Shown: positions 54,641 to 64,000 of the stretch, piece by piece
Layout: each line of letters begins with the position of its first letter
Numbering within the stretch: the first letter of the stretch is position 1
From: Streptococcaceae bacterium AM104-57
Lineage (GTDB): Bacteria; Bacillota; Bacilli; Lactobacillales; Streptococcaceae
Assembly: GCA_027659245.1 (NCBI GenBank)
Contig: JAQDPW010000007.1
Span: forward strand, 14,555-78,554
Direction of reading: 5' to 3'
Length of the DNA stretch: 64,000 nucleotides
Position numbers and translations under genes: made by a program
Notes under the pieces: model-generated
The model's input: the letters and a program-made list of their open reading frames with translations, nothing else
What the model was told of the DNA's origin: nothing
Databases searched by the model: none

Positions 54641-54688
54641 AAAAACGCATCACATCAAGCTTTTCTACACCTGATATGATGCGTTTTT
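54641..54688. terminator. Bidirectional terminator between XRE gene and pyrE
   Basis: AAAAACGCATCA (54641-54652) and TGATGCGTTTTT (54677-54688) form a 12-bp stem with a second short ATCA/TGAT pairing inside; A-run and T-run flank it. The remaining 54513-54640 shows no gene. Confidence 0.88.
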
Positions 54689-54727
54689 ATATTATGAAAA
54701 TCTCTTTCTCAAAACTCTTTGATTTTT

Positions 54728-55360
54728 CTACACTTCTTGCCAATTTTCCTGGTCTTCTTTAAATCGCTTTAAAAGGTCAAGTCCTTCTGGTGTGATGTAG
54801 CCTTCTTCTTGGGCTAGGTGGATGAGCTCACTATAGTTTGAAAGGGTCACCAGTTTGACACCAGCATCTGCAAAGTTCTTGTCTGCTTTTGGCAATTGAT
54901 AGCTAAAGATAGCTACAACACCTAGAACATCTGCTCCTTCACGCTTGGCAGCAGCCACGGCCTCAAGAACTGAGCCACCAGTTGAAATCAAATCTTCAAC
55001 AACGACCATTTTTTGCCCTTGGGCTACACGGCCTTCAATTTGATTTCCAGCACCGTGATCTTTTGGTTTGCTGCGGATATAGGCAAATGGCAAGTTCATC
55101 TTGTCAGCGATGATGGCTCCGTGTGGAATCCCTGCTGTCGCAGTTCCTGCAATCACTTCTACTTCAGGAAAGGCTTCTTTGATAGCTTCCACAAAACCAT
55201 TTTCGATCAAGTTGCGTGTCTCTGGGTAGGCAAGCGTTACACGGTTGTCCGTATAAATCGGTGACTTGATACCTGATGCCCATGTGAAGGGCTCTTCTGG
55301 TTTGAGGTAAACGGCTTGAATTTTCAATAGATGGCTGGCAATATCTTTAGCAAGTGTCAT
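54728..55360 (-). CDS. pyrE: Orotate phosphoribosyltransferase
   Basis: 210 residues. The PRPP-binding motif is [17 protein letters not shown], and [21 protein letters not shown] is the OPRT N-terminal signature. It makes OMP from orotate and PRPP. It lies 38 bp after pyrF and shares its PyrR-controlled promoter. Confidence 0.97.
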   Translation of the reverse strand: MTLAKDIASHLLKIQAVYLKPEEPFTWASGIKSPIYTDNRVTLAYPETRNLIENGFVEAIKEAFPEVEVIAGTATAGIPHGAIIADKMNLPFAYIRSKPKDHGAGNQIEGRVAQGQKMVVVEDLISTGGSVLEAVAAAKREGADVLGVVAIFSYQLPKADKNFADAGVKLVTLSNYSELIHLAQEEGYITPEGLDLLKRFKEDQENWQEV

Positions 55361-55398
55361 GGTGTGCTCCTTTTTATAGTGTTAAATGAATCTTCTTT

Positions 55399-56100
55399 TT
55401 AAACCCAATCTTGTGTCCATTCTTCTTTGATGGCATGGTAGGCTGCGACTGGATCAGCTGCTTGCGTAATCGGACGCCCAACTACGATGTAGTCACTGCC
55501 AATCTGGTAAGCTTCTCCTGGGGTTACTACCCGTTTCTGATCTCCTGCTTCTGTCCCTCTTGGGCGAATACCTGGTGTCAGACAGATAAAGTCTTCATGA
55601 GTTGCTTGTTTGATAAGCTTGGCTTCTTGGGCCGAGCAAACGACTCCATCCAGACCCGCTTCAGCTGTTTTCTGGGCATAGTGGATAACCGACTCTTGGA
55701 GGCTGGTTTGGATATTTTGACACTCTTGCATTTGTTCTTCCGAGGTTGAGGTTAATTGGGTCACAGCTATGAGAATCCCCTTGTCTCCCAATCCTTCACG
55801 CGCTGCCTGCATCATCTCAACCCCACCTGCTGCCTGCACATTGGTCATGTCAACTCCCAGGTTCGATAAAATTTTCATGGTTGATTTGACTGTATTGGGA
55901 ATATCATGCAGTTTGAGATCCAAAAAGACACTATGTCCTAATGATTTCAAATAGCGGACAACTTCAGGCCCTACAGCATAGTAGATTTCCATTCCTACTT
56001 TGACATAGAGCTTTTCCTCTGCTGGAAATAGGGCTAAGAACTCCTTGGCTTCTTCAAAACTTGGAAAATCCAGAGCTATGACTGGACGACTTTCACGCAT
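55399..56100 (-). CDS. pyrF: Orotidine-5'-phosphate decarboxylase
   Basis: 233 residues. [17 protein letters not shown] opens the barrel, and the catalytic [15 protein letters not shown] holds the Asp-Lys-x-x-Asp set. It produces UMP. First gene of pyrF-pyrE, preceded by a 160-base attenuator leader. Confidence 0.97.
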   Translation of the reverse strand: MRESRPVIALDFPSFEEAKEFLALFPAEEKLYVKVGMEIYYAVGPEVVRYLKSLGHSVFLDLKLHDIPNTVKSTMKILSNLGVDMTNVQAAGGVEMMQAAREGLGDKGILIAVTQLTSTSEEQMQECQNIQTSLQESVIHYAQKTAEAGLDGVVCSAQEAKLIKQATHEDFICLTPGIRPRGTEAGDQKRVVTPGEAYQIGSDYIVVGRPITQAADPVAAYHAIKEEWTQDWV

Positions 56101-56158
56101 GCGTTTCTCCTCTTATCTTTCTTATCAGCCCAGCTTCCTTCAAAAAGACTACAAAAAA

Positions 56159-56265
56159 GGAACCTGCCAACAGCAAGGTTCCACGAAAAATGGGTAGAAT
56201 CCACCCTTTCACCGTCTAACCTTAGCTGCCTCTCTGGACTGCTTTAAAGGTTTTTTACTATTCTA
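56159..56265 (-). ncRNA. PyrR-dependent attenuator leader of pyrF-pyrE
   Basis: In minus-strand RNA the PyrR-binding motif AGTCCAGAGAGGCAGCTAAG (complement of 56221-56240) is followed by the terminator stem GGAACCT / AGGTTCC (56159-56182) with a TTTTTT tail. PyrR with UMP binds the motif and favours termination; this mechanism is established for Firmicute pyr genes. Confidence 0.9.
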
Positions 56266-56288
56266 TTATTTAAAGCGGGACTTGTCAA
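56260..56288 (-). promoter_or_regulatory. pyrF promoter
   Basis: Minus-strand TTGACA (56283-56288), 17-bp spacer, TAGAAT (56260-56265). Confidence 0.88.
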
Positions 56289-56356
56289 GTAAAAACTAGT
56301 ATCCGAAGAACTTTAAAGCCAAGACTCACAATCAAGCCGATAGAATACTCTCAAGT

Positions 56357-57637
56357 TTATCGACTCTGTGATTGTTGAGTTGTTTGGTTTTGATTACCCT
56401 GTTCCTCTTGTTTTTTCTTCTCTTCTTCCAGCTTTTTCTTCTCCTCTTCTTTGGCCTTGATTCTTTCTTCCTCAAGTGCCTTATCTGCCAAACTATAACT
56501 ATAGATCCCAACTTCCATATCAATACCACTTGGTACTGTCAATTGTGGTTTAATCTTACTATAGTAAGGCAATTTTTTACCTAGTTCTGATAGAGGAACC
56601 AAAACTTCATCCGTATCATACATGGTAATCTTGAGCAGATCACTTGTTACACTAGTTGGAGCCAATTCAATCGTTTTGATCGCCTGCTTAATCTCTGGGC
56701 TGACTTCAGCCAGTTGTTCAATCAAGGTTTTGACTTGCTGCTCATCGTTAAAGAGTACAGACATATAGGTTTCTGGAAGACTGACTAGGCTAACTGGACT
56801 AGTTTCCACCGTCCCACTAGAAAGAATCGGATAATGATCCTCTCCAGAAACATAATAGGCTACAATCCCGTATTCCTTGACCTGGATGGTAAAATTGGTC
56901 GGGAATTGATAGTGAATGCTAGCAGATTCAATCCAGTGATTGGACTTAATCATCTCAGCATGCTTGTCTTTATTGAGGAGCAGATCAAAGGTATAGTCAC
57001 TATCACGAATCCCTGAAGCCTCTTTGATTTGGTCTGCATTGGTCTCTACCGTACCAGTAACCTCTATGTTTTTCAAAGTTGAGTATGGCGTCAAGAGATA
57101 GATGGAAAAGAACAAGACAAGCAAACTTGGGATTAGAATCGTAACAGCACGCCAAATATGAACTGCTGGAATAGAAGGCTTGGCAGCCTTTTTCTTGGTT
57201 TTAACCTTCTTTTCCTCTACCTTTTCTACTTTTGCTGCTTCTGATTCTTCGGCCTGGTCTTCCACTTGTTCTGCTTCAGCTTCTTCCTCTTCAAGTTCAG
57301 ACGAGGACTCATCTGCTATAAGCTCCTTCTGCTCTTCGCTATTAGGATCTACTTCCGTTGCTTCCTCTGTATTTTCGGATATATCTGACTCTTGCTCTTC
57401 TTTGGTTTCTTCAGCCTTTTTACGCAGATACTCTCGGTTTTTCTTCTGCCACTCTGATAAGGTGTTTTCTTCTTCCAGATCTTTTGCCGCTTCTTTTTTA
57501 TTGGTATCTGCTTGGGCCTTTTCTTTGGCTAGTTGGGCCTCTTCTTCAGCTTTTTTTTGAAGATATTCTTGATTTCGTTTTTGCCACTCTGACAATTCCT
57601 TGCCTTGAGTTGGCTCTTGTTTCTTATCCTTTGACAT
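56357..57637 (-). CDS. divIB: Cell division protein DivIB/FtsQ
   Basis: 426 residues. A highly charged cytoplasmic tail (1-160) contains two copies of LSEWQKxNxEYLxKKAEE and long acidic and basic runs. One membrane helix (about 168-190) precedes the POTRA domain (LKNIEVTGTVETNADQIKEASGI) and beta domain. The C terminus is again charged (KAKEEEKKKLEEEKKKQEEQ). It stabilises the FtsL-DivIC complex at the septum. It follows murG by 9 bp in the murD-murG-divIB cluster. Confidence 0.93.
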   Translation of the reverse strand: MSKDKKQEPTQGKELSEWQKRNQEYLQKKAEEEAQLAKEKAQADTNKKEAAKDLEEENTLSEWQKKNREYLRKKAEETKEEQESDISENTEEATEVDPNSEEQKELIADESSSELEEEEAEAEQVEDQAEESEAAKVEKVEEKKVKTKKKAAKPSIPAVHIWRAVTILIPSLLVLFFSIYLLTPYSTLKNIEVTGTVETNADQIKEASGIRDSDYTFDLLLNKDKHAEMIKSNHWIESASIHYQFPTNFTIQVKEYGIVAYYVSGEDHYPILSSGTVETSPVSLVSLPETYMSVLFNDEQQVKTLIEQLAEVSPEIKQAIKTIELAPTSVTSDLLKITMYDTDEVLVPLSELGKKLPYYSKIKPQLTVPSGIDMEVGIYSYSLADKALEEERIKAKEEEKKKLEEEKKKQEEQGNQNQTTQQSQSR

Positions 57638-57646
57638 CGATTTTCC

Positions 57647-58705
57647 TTATGATAGATCTTTTTTTAGTAGCGCATAAAAATCCGCCACAGATTTTAATTC
57701 CTGAGAATTCTTCATCGTGTTTTGATAGATCTCTTTGTTGGTCAAAAGTTGATTTACTTTTTCTTCCAAAGTAGACAAGGTCAAGTCACTCTCTTGCAAC
57801 TCCTCTGCATAGCCTTTCTTCACAAAATAGGCTGCATTTTCAATCTGATCTCCACGGCTGGCTTCACGACCCAGTGGCACAATGACGTGCAATTTAGCCA
57901 TAGCAAGGAGCTCAAAAATAGTATTGGCACCACCACGAGTGACGACTACATCAGCCATATTCATGAGCGATTGATAGAGATCAGTCACATAGTCAACACG
58001 ATAGAGGTTTGAACTTAGTTCGTTTAAACTAGCATCCCCTGTCAGGTTTATAATATTGTAGCGACTAGTTAACTCTTCCTTATGGTCTGTAACTAATTGG
58101 TTAAAGACACGCGCTCCAGCAGAACCACCTACAAAGAGAAGGGTTGGTAACTTACTATCAAAATAAGTTCGGATATCCACCATTTCTTCAGGCTCTTCCA
58201 TAATTGGTCCAGAAACCTTGGTCACGGCTCCTACATGCTCTACCTTAGTGAGACTAGACGCTTGTTCAAAAGTAGAGTACATCTTGGTCGCAAACTTATA
58301 GGCGATTTTATTGGCCAAGCCCATAGAGAGGTCAGACTCGTGGATAAAGACTGGCACTCTGCATACTCGAGCTGCAATAACAGGAGGAACAGATACAAAT
58401 CCACCTTTAGAAAAGAGGGCCTGTGGACGAACTCGAAGCATGATAAAGAGCGATTGAAGGATTCCAAAAGCAACCTTAAAGACGTCAACCATATTTTGCC
58501 ATGAGAAATATCGGCGCAATTTCCCAGTTGCAATAGAATGGAAGGTGACATCTAAACCTGACTTGAGAATTTCATGATGCTCAATTCCGTTCTTATCACC
58601 AATATAGTGGACTTCCCAGCCATCTTCGATGAACTTAGGCATTAACAAAAGGTTGAGGGTAACGTGTCCAACCGTTCCCCCACCTGTAAATACTATTTTT
58701 TTCAT
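57647..58705 (-). CDS. murG: UDP-N-acetylglucosamine--MurNAc-(pentapeptide) pyrophosphoryl-undecaprenol GlcNAc transferase
   Basis: 352 residues with [25 protein letters not shown] at the N terminus (the glycine-rich loop; the usual GGHxxP is TVGHVTLN), [26 protein letters not shown] sugar-donor site (seen as [15 protein letters not shown]) and [16 protein letters not shown]. It makes lipid II at the inner membrane face. It is 1 bp after murD. Confidence 0.95.
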   Translation of the reverse strand: MKKIVFTGGGTVGHVTLNLLLMPKFIEDGWEVHYIGDKNGIEHHEILKSGLDVTFHSIATGKLRRYFSWQNMVDVFKVAFGILQSLFIMLRVRPQALFSKGGFVSVPPVIAARVCRVPVFIHESDLSMGLANKIAYKFATKMYSTFEQASSLTKVEHVGAVTKVSGPIMEEPEEMVDIRTYFDSKLPTLLFVGGSAGARVFNQLVTDHKEELTSRYNIINLTGDASLNELSSNLYRVDYVTDLYQSLMNMADVVVTRGGANTIFELLAMAKLHVIVPLGREASRGDQIENAAYFVKKGYAEELQESDLTLSTLEEKVNQLLTNKEIYQNTMKNSQELKSVADFYALLKKDLS

Positions 58706-58706
58706 A

Positions 58707-60059
58707 TTATCCCTTTAACAACGCTACAGTGTCGATGAAAAGATCTCCACGTACTTCAAAGTTAGCATACATATCCCAGCTAGCATTAGCAGGACTGAGG
58801 AGAACCACATCTCCTTCTTCCGCAAGTTCATAAGCCTTTCGAGTTGCGTCAGCAATATCTGTTGCATCCACATAAGCCACACCAGCCTTGTCCGCTGCAC
58901 GTTTGACACGTTCTGCAGACTGACCGAGAATGACCATTTTCTTAAGTCCAGTAATATCTAGCACCAATTCGTCAAACTCATTCCCACGGTCCAAACCACC
59001 AGCAATCAAGATAACCTTGCTATTATCAAATCCTGACAAGGCTTTTTGAGTTGCTAAGATATTGGTTGACTTACTATCGTTATAAAATTTAACGCCATTG
59101 ATTTGGTCTACAAACTGGAGACGGTGTTTAACTCCTCCAAAGGCTGACAAGGTTCCCTTGATGGTTTCATTATCAACGCCACGCAGTTTAGCAACAGCAA
59201 TGGTTGCAAGAGCATTTTCCACATTGTGGCTACCTGGAACACCGATTTCATCAGCTGCCATGACCATTTCGCCACGGAAGTAAAGAAGACCATCTTCAAG
59301 ATAAGCTCCATCAACCTTTTCAAGTGTTGAAAATGGTACTACAGTCGCATTTGTCTTTGTCGCAAGCTCTTTAGCTAATTCCTGGTTGAAGTTCAAAACT
59401 AGGTAATCAGCCGCTGTCATATTTCTTTGAATATTCCACTTAGCTGCGACATAAGCTTCAAAAGAACCGTGATAGTCGATATGGGTTGGCATCAGGTTTG
59501 TGATAACAGCAATTTCAGGATGGAATTCCTGGATTCCCATTAATTGGAAAGAGGATAGCTCCATGACAAGGGTGTCCTTATCTGTCGCAGTTTGAGCTAC
59601 TTGACTAGCAGGATAACCGATGTTCCCTGATAAAAGTCCATTTTGCCCCGCAGCAGTCAGAACTTCTCCAATCATGGTTGTAGTTGTAGTCTTACCATTA
59701 GAACCAGTAATACCAACAATCGGTGCCTCTGAAACCAAATAAGCCAACTCAACCTCAGTCAAGACTGGAATGCCTTTTTCTAGAGCTTTTTCAATCATCG
59801 GATTGCTATAAGGGATTCCTGGATTCTTCACCATGAGAGCAAAATCTTCATCCAACAATTCCAAAGGATGGCCACCAGTGACAACCTTGATACCCTCTTC
59901 TAAAAGGCTCTGAGCTGCTGGATTTTCCTCAAAAGGCTTGCCATCGTTAACCGTTACAATGGCACCCAACTTGTCCAAAAGACGAGCTGCAGATTCACCA
60001 GATTTGGCCAAACCTAGGACTAATACTTTCTTATTTTCAAATTGATCAATTCGTTTCAT
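58707..60059 (-). CDS. murD: UDP-N-acetylmuramoylalanine--D-glutamate ligase
   Basis: 450 residues. The ATP loop is [17 protein letters not shown], followed by the Mur-ligase motifs [40 protein letters not shown] and [10 protein letters not shown]. It adds D-glutamate to UDP-MurNAc-L-Ala in peptidoglycan synthesis. First gene of murD-murG-divIB. Confidence 0.96.
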   Translation of the reverse strand: MKRIDQFENKKVLVLGLAKSGESAARLLDKLGAIVTVNDGKPFEENPAAQSLLEEGIKVVTGGHPLELLDEDFALMVKNPGIPYSNPMIEKALEKGIPVLTEVELAYLVSEAPIVGITGSNGKTTTTTMIGEVLTAAGQNGLLSGNIGYPASQVAQTATDKDTLVMELSSFQLMGIQEFHPEIAVITNLMPTHIDYHGSFEAYVAAKWNIQRNMTAADYLVLNFNQELAKELATKTNATVVPFSTLEKVDGAYLEDGLLYFRGEMVMAADEIGVPGSHNVENALATIAVAKLRGVDNETIKGTLSAFGGVKHRLQFVDQINGVKFYNDSKSTNILATQKALSGFDNSKVILIAGGLDRGNEFDELVLDITGLKKMVILGQSAERVKRAADKAGVAYVDATDIADATRKAYELAEEGDVVLLSPANASWDMYANFEVRGDLFIDTVALLKG

Positions 60060-60086
60060 ATCTAGAACTCCATTTCTACTCTTACT

Positions 60087-60092
60087 ATTTTA
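60087..60092 (-). promoter_or_regulatory. murD promoter, extended -10
   Basis: Minus-strand TGGTAAAAT, the hexamer TAAAAT at 60087-60092, 27 bp before the ATG; no clear -35. Confidence 0.4.
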
Positions 60093-60111
60093 CCATTTTT
60101 ATGAAAATAAA

Positions 60112-60129
60112 AAAGCCACAAAGGGCTTT
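60112..60129 (-). terminator. Terminator of the ABC exporter operon
   Basis: AAAGCC (60112-60117) and GGCTTT (60124-60129) with a 6-base loop, followed on the minus strand by TTTTTT. Confidence 0.8.
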
Positions 60130-60154
60130 CTTATTTGTTTTTGTCCTCGACCAA

Positions 60155-62860
60155 CTATTCTACAGACTTGAGGGCTTCAAGCATATCTACCTTTCGGAGA
60201 TAATGATTGACAAAAAAGCCTAGGATGGTCAAAATGACACTGACGGCTAGAACTGGGATGAGATAAACTTCCCAGCCGACCTTGGGTTGAAAACGGAAGG
60301 TTCCAGGTGCAATCATCTGAATGAGAAATTGATGGAGATAAAAGCCTGAGACCAATCCTACAATCATTCCAATTAGTGACAATAGGATGGTCTCCCGATA
60401 GATATAAAGGGTCACTTCTTTGTTATGAAAACCAAGAACCTTGATAGTTGAGAGTTCCCGAATCCGTTCAGCAACATTGATATTGGTCAAATTATAAAGA
60501 ATCACAATGGCTAGTAGCACCGATACCAGCACCAAAATCGCCATGGTGTGATTCAGAGAATTGGCAAAACTTTCAAAGAGCTGAATGGTGGAGGCGTTTT
60601 GAACGAGGCCACTGACAGCTACCTGGTCCATAAATTCTCCTGCGACTCTTTCAGTATTCCCTTCACTTTTATCCTTGAGTTGGACCAGATAGGTGTTCAT
60701 CTTAGGAGTTTGACCATAAATTTTCTCATAGGTCTCCTGATTCATATAAACAAAATGGCCTACATAATGCTCCGTGATGCCACCTACTTTAAAGGTTTTT
60801 CCATCTATTGTAAAATTGTCACCAACAGAAACTCCTGCCAACTGGGCCAATTTTTCTGTCAAGACAACTCCGTTAGACAAGCCCAGTTTTTCCCCATTTT
60901 TTTCCAAGAGGACAAAGGGAGCCAGGTCATCTTGATCCGTTACCATCATAGTCACGGTTTGAACACCTGCCTTGCCAGCATACCTTTCTTCAATCTGTTT
61001 GGAAGAAATTAAACGATAGTTTTCAACTTCATCACTTTTCAGTTTTTCCTCTAGCTTAGCCTTGTCAGAATCAGAAGCTCGAGAATTGACAGAGAGAACC
61101 ATCTGGTATTGTTGCAGATCCTTAAACTGCCTGTCTGCCACGCCAACCACAGAGGATTGAATCCCAAGTCCTGCAAAGAGGAGGGCTACTGAACCTGCAA
61201 CCCCAAAAATGGTCATCAGCATGCGTTGTTTGTAACGGAAAATGTTACGGGCTGTTACCTTCTGAGTAAAACTCAAGCGTGACCAGATAAAGGTTATCCG
61301 TTCCAAGAGAATCTTTGAGCCCTTGACTGGTGGCTTGGGTAGTAATAATTGCGCTGCTTCTTCATGCAACTCTCTGCGAGATACAAGGTAGGCAGGTAGG
61401 ACACTAGCCACTAAGCTTAGTCCAAGAGCTAAACAACTATAGGTCCAGTAGAAATATTGCTGACTCTCTCCAACAATCATTCGCTCAGTAATGATATGCG
61501 AAATAGTAGGTGCTAGGATGTAGTGACCAAGCAAAATTCCTAGAAGGGTTCCAAGAGTACCAGCAACCAGACCGTAAATCACAAACTTAGCAATGATGTC
61601 TTTGCTATGGTAGCCTAGAGCTTTGAAAATCCCTGCATTGCTCCTTTCCTCGTCTACAAATCGTGTCATGGTGGTAAAGGTAACCATGGCTGCTACGGCA
61701 TAGAGAACAACTGGAAAAATATTCCCTACGGCACGAATACTCATGGCCGAGTTACCATACATGAGATAACCTTGACCAGTAGGAGAACTCTTGCGATTGT
61801 AGACATGATAGGTTGGCTCTGTCAGAGCATTGACTTCATCCTGACTGGTCTGCCATTTAGCCTTTTCGCTCGCCAGATTCGTTTCAGCTTGGCTTAGCTT
61901 TTCCTTTTCTTGCTTTAGTTGTTCTTTTGCTTCTTCTAACTGACTAGATGCTTGACTTTTTTGTGGTTCTGGTAGTTGGCTCACTTGATTTTCTTGAGCT
62001 TGTAGACGCCTTTCGATTTCTTGCAGGCGTTTCTTGCCCGCTGTCAAGTTGGTCTCTGCTTCATCCAGTTGTTTCTTTCCTTCATCAAGGGACTCTTGGG
62101 CATCCTTCTTCATTTTCTCTAGTCGCGCTTGTCCATTATTAGCAACTAGTTCCTTAAGAGTCGCTTCTTCTTCCTCTAGCATTTTTTCGTAATCACTGGA
62201 AAAAGGATTCACATCTGTCAGACTAGTAAAACGCAAGCGGGCAATCGTGTATACAGAGCTCTTAAAATTTTCTTCAGTTACGACAGCGTAAGCTGCTAGA
62301 TTTCCATTGCCACTAGCTGAACTCCCCATATCCGTTTTTGAGAAAATATCTGGAGAGTGGACAAAGCCTGTAATGGTATAACTATCCCGCTTTAATTGAG
62401 AATTACTGCCCTTTTTTTGACTCAAATAAATGACTTGACCAATCTGATAGCGATCTTTCCAAAAGTCCGCCAAGGCCAATTCATCTTCTTTTTCAGGCAA
62501 ACGACCTTCCGTTACTTGAAATTTTGAAATCTTTTCAGTATTTGAAAAGATTCGTATGGCATCTTCACTGTTTGACAGAGTCAAATCTGTCATATAACCA
62601 AATTCGACATCTGCTCCTGATAGAGTTTGTAATTCTTCCTGGTCTGCCTGATCTAGACCATAATCTGCTATGACAGTAATATCAGCCAGATTGGCTTTTT
62701 GAATATAATCCCATGCTGTTCGCTCCATATTGGGACTGGCTACTTTGAGACCAACCACGGCCAAAGAACCCAACATCATCAGAGTTAGGATGGATATAAA
62801 CCGTCCCTTTGAACCTGTGAAAGACTGGAGCAGGTCTTTCCAATATGTCTTTCTTTTCAT
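60155..62860 (-). CDS. FtsX/MacB-type ABC transporter permease
   Basis: 901 residues from the ATG at 62860, with GGAG 8 bases upstream; the open frame extends 23 codons back over the ATPase gene. One N-terminal membrane helix, a large external domain with a coiled coil (about 270-360; EGKKQLDEAETNLTAGKKRLQEIERRLQAQ), then two FtsX cores (about 400-520 and 770-895), each with three to four helices. The final LRKVDMLEALKSVE tail is typical. Substrate unknown; lipids, peptides or cell-wall stress agents are possible. It follows the ATPase gene by one base. Confidence 0.9.
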   Translation of the reverse strand: MKRKTYWKDLLQSFTGSKGRFISILTLMMLGSLAVVGLKVASPNMERTAWDYIQKANLADITVIADYGLDQADQEELQTLSGADVEFGYMTDLTLSNSEDAIRIFSNTEKISKFQVTEGRLPEKEDELALADFWKDRYQIGQVIYLSQKKGSNSQLKRDSYTITGFVHSPDIFSKTDMGSSASGNGNLAAYAVVTEENFKSSVYTIARLRFTSLTDVNPFSSDYEKMLEEEEATLKELVANNGQARLEKMKKDAQESLDEGKKQLDEAETNLTAGKKRLQEIERRLQAQENQVSQLPEPQKSQASSQLEEAKEQLKQEKEKLSQAETNLASEKAKWQTSQDEVNALTEPTYHVYNRKSSPTGQGYLMYGNSAMSIRAVGNIFPVVLYAVAAMVTFTTMTRFVDEERSNAGIFKALGYHSKDIIAKFVIYGLVAGTLGTLLGILLGHYILAPTISHIITERMIVGESQQYFYWTYSCLALGLSLVASVLPAYLVSRRELHEEAAQLLLPKPPVKGSKILLERITFIWSRLSFTQKVTARNIFRYKQRMLMTIFGVAGSVALLFAGLGIQSSVVGVADRQFKDLQQYQMVLSVNSRASDSDKAKLEEKLKSDEVENYRLISSKQIEERYAGKAGVQTVTMMVTDQDDLAPFVLLEKNGEKLGLSNGVVLTEKLAQLAGVSVGDNFTIDGKTFKVGGITEHYVGHFVYMNQETYEKIYGQTPKMNTYLVQLKDKSEGNTERVAGEFMDQVAVSGLVQNASTIQLFESFANSLNHTMAILVLVSVLLAIVILYNLTNINVAERIRELSTIKVLGFHNKEVTLYIYRETILLSLIGMIVGLVSGFYLHQFLIQMIAPGTFRFQPKVGWEVYLIPVLAVSVILTILGFFVNHYLRKVDMLEALKSVE

Positions 62861-62861
62861 C

Positions 62862-63563
62862 TCAGTACTCCAAATCATCAATATCCTGTGGTTGAGGATT
62901 GAGGACAACACTCTTGACACTGGCATCATGCATCTGAATCACGCGATCAGCTATGGGAGCTAACGAAGCATTATGAGTCACGATGATAACGGTGGCTCCT
63001 TTTTTACGTGACATATCTTGAAGAATCTTTAAAACCTGCTTACCGGTCTGGTAGTCCAAAGCTCCTGTCGGCTCATCACAAAGGAGAATTTTAGGATTTT
63101 TAGCCACCGCTCGGGCAATGGATACCCGTTGTTGCTCACCACCTGACAACTGGGCTGGAAAATTATTAAGACGGTGACCTAAGCCTACATCCTTGAGAAC
63201 CTGCTCAGGATCCAAGGCATCGGCAACAATTTCTGAAGCTAGCTCAACATTTTCCTTAGCAGTCAAGTTAGAAACCAAATTGTAAAACTGAAAAACAAAG
63301 CCAACGTCATCTCTACGATAGTTAGTTCTCTGATGAGAAGTGAAATTCGAGATATTGGTTCCATCAATCCAGACTTGCCCTTCATCGTTTGTATCCATAC
63401 CACCTAGAATATTTAAAACGGTTGACTTCCCTGCACCAGATGCCCCAAGAATAATGACCAGTTCTCCCTTTTCAATCTCGAAGTTGACATCTCGATTTGC
63501 TACAATTTCTGTATCACCAGTATGATACCTCTTATAGCTATTTTTCATTTCAATATAAGCCAT
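62862..63563 (-). CDS. LolD/MacB-type ABC transporter ATP-binding protein
   Basis: 233 residues. Walker [11 protein letters not shown]-loop [20 protein letters not shown], signature [15 protein letters not shown], Walker [13 protein letters not shown], and the switch histidine in [10 protein letters not shown]. This layout marks the LolD/MacB/FtsE subfamily, which works with FtsX-type permeases like the one downstream. First gene of the two-gene operon. Confidence 0.95.
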   Translation of the reverse strand: MAYIEMKNSYKRYHTGDTEIVANRDVNFEIEKGELVIILGASGAGKSTVLNILGGMDTNDEGQVWIDGTNISNFTSHQRTNYRRDDVGFVFQFYNLVSNLTAKENVELASEIVADALDPEQVLKDVGLGHRLNNFPAQLSGGEQQRVSIARAVAKNPKILLCDEPTGALDYQTGKQVLKILQDMSRKKGATVIIVTHNASLAPIADRVIQMHDASVKSVVLNPQPQDIDDLEY

Positions 63564-63596
63564 CCTATCTCCTCCTCTTCTCCTATTTTCATCTTT

Positions 63597-63602
63597 ATTA
63601 TA
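63597..63602 (-). promoter_or_regulatory. ABC exporter operon -10 element
   Basis: Minus-strand TATAAT, 34 bp before the ATPase ATG, with a GAGGAGGAG ribosome-binding site between. The -35 is weak (TTTCTT at 17 bp). Confidence 0.5.
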
Positions 63603-63705
63603 ACTCTTTTGAGGAGAGAAAGAAAGCTTATCCCTGTATACATTAGAGTGATTTTAAGACTCCTTAACAGAGATTAGTTTATAAAACACATGTTATAATA
63701 AAGCT

Positions 63706-64000
63706 ATGGCATATAGTACAGATTTTAAACAAGGAGCATTAGATTCCATCAAAGAAGGACACAGCATCGAGGCAGCTAAAGTTTTTGACGTTGGCGTCAG
63801 AACTCTCTTCACATGGGAAAAGAAATTACGTGAACAAGGACACTTAGAGCGGAAAAAGCGAGTCGTCAAAAAGCGAAAGATTCCTTTAGAGGAATTGAAA
63901 GCCTTTGTAGAGGCTCATCCAGACGCTTTCTTACGGGAAAGTGCGGCACATTTTGATTGTGCTGTCCCTTCAGTATGGGCAGCTTTAAAGCAGATTAAGG
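63706..64000 (+). CDS. IS630-family transposase first ORF (partial)
   Basis: 98 codons, open to the right edge with no stop. MAYSTDFKQGALDSIKEGHSIEAAKVFDVGVRTLFTWEKKLREQGH is an IS630-type N-terminal helix-turn-helix, followed by a basic hinge and EAHPDAFLRESAAHFDCAVPSVW, a second helical unit. TATAAT lies at 63694-63699. It differs from the IS630 remnant at 39562, so it is a separate element. The rest of the IS and the terminal repeat are beyond the edge or not located. Confidence 0.8.
   Translation, partial: MAYSTDFKQGALDSIKEGHSIEAAKVFDVGVRTLFTWEKKLREQGHLERKKRVVKKRKIPLEELKAFVEAHPDAFLRESAAHFDCAVPSVWAALKQIK

Noticed and set aside
57180..57560. A Ser-rich plus-strand open frame opposite divIB
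   Set aside because: Serine run is simply the complement of the Glu/Lys-rich DivIB tail.

Overview
The window is chromosomal DNA of a low-GC Firmicute, almost certainly a mitis-group Streptococcus (S. pneumoniae, S. mitis, S. oralis or S. infantis type). The support is gene content and order: a FabT-controlled type II fatty-acid cluster using FabK and FabM, serS with a T-box, a CIRCE-controlled groES-groEL, a competence-type ssbB, ccrZ-trmB, rimP-nusA-infB, pyruvate oxidase spxB beside copY-cupA-copA, pyrF-pyrE, murD-murG-divIB, and a RUP-like element. Species assignment is inference from remembered gene orders; no search was run.

Layout. 1-10100: fatty-acid synthesis operon fabM-fabT-fabH-acpP-fabK-fabD-fabG-fabF-accB-fabZ-accC-accD-accA (minus strand; accA runs off the left edge), with FabT-type operators before fabT and fabK. 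10200-14150: a secreted protein, lysC, a DUF956 gene and T-box-controlled serS. 14245-16260: groEL/groES. 16300-23800: an accessory sugar locus in which a type I sugar-binding protein, a membrane histidine kinase, a NarL-type response regulator and a second solute-binding protein form one overlapping operon upstream of a mannose-family PTS (EIIA-B-C-D). The PTS promoter carries a cre-like site and a phased array of TGTCA half-sites. 23950-28400: ssbB, an SDR, ytpR, a thioredoxin, DUF4651, DUF1912, DUF438 and DUF1858. 28470-32100: poorly characterised membrane genes, including a 50-codon gene, an EcsC-like protein, an SPFH protein, a zinc-ribbon protein and a lipoprotein.

32250-39480: translation and transcription genes (rimP-nusA-ylxR-ylxQ-infB-rbfA) and ccrZ-trmB. 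39560-40220: a mobile-element graveyard where a RUP-like 108-bp element joins an IS630 remnant to an IS200 remnant. 40280-42700: a VOC gene and spxB. 42860-45960: copper homeostasis genes with tandem cop boxes. 46090-49050: an amino-acid ABC transporter. 49120-54510: an operon for a large surface protein (17-residue repeats, seven G5-like repeats, CAP domain) with two membrane proteins, divergent from a small XRE regulator across a near-perfect 28-bp palindrome. 54640-56290: pyrF-pyrE under a PyrR attenuator. 56350-60060: divIB, murG, murD. 60100-63600: a MacB/FtsX-type ABC exporter. 63706-64000: the start of an IS630-type transposase gene cut by the window edge.

The candidate new systems are the sensor-kinase-PTS locus with its phased operator array, and the divergent XRE / membrane protein / G5-CAP surface protein operon. 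No tRNA, rRNA or CRISPR array was seen.
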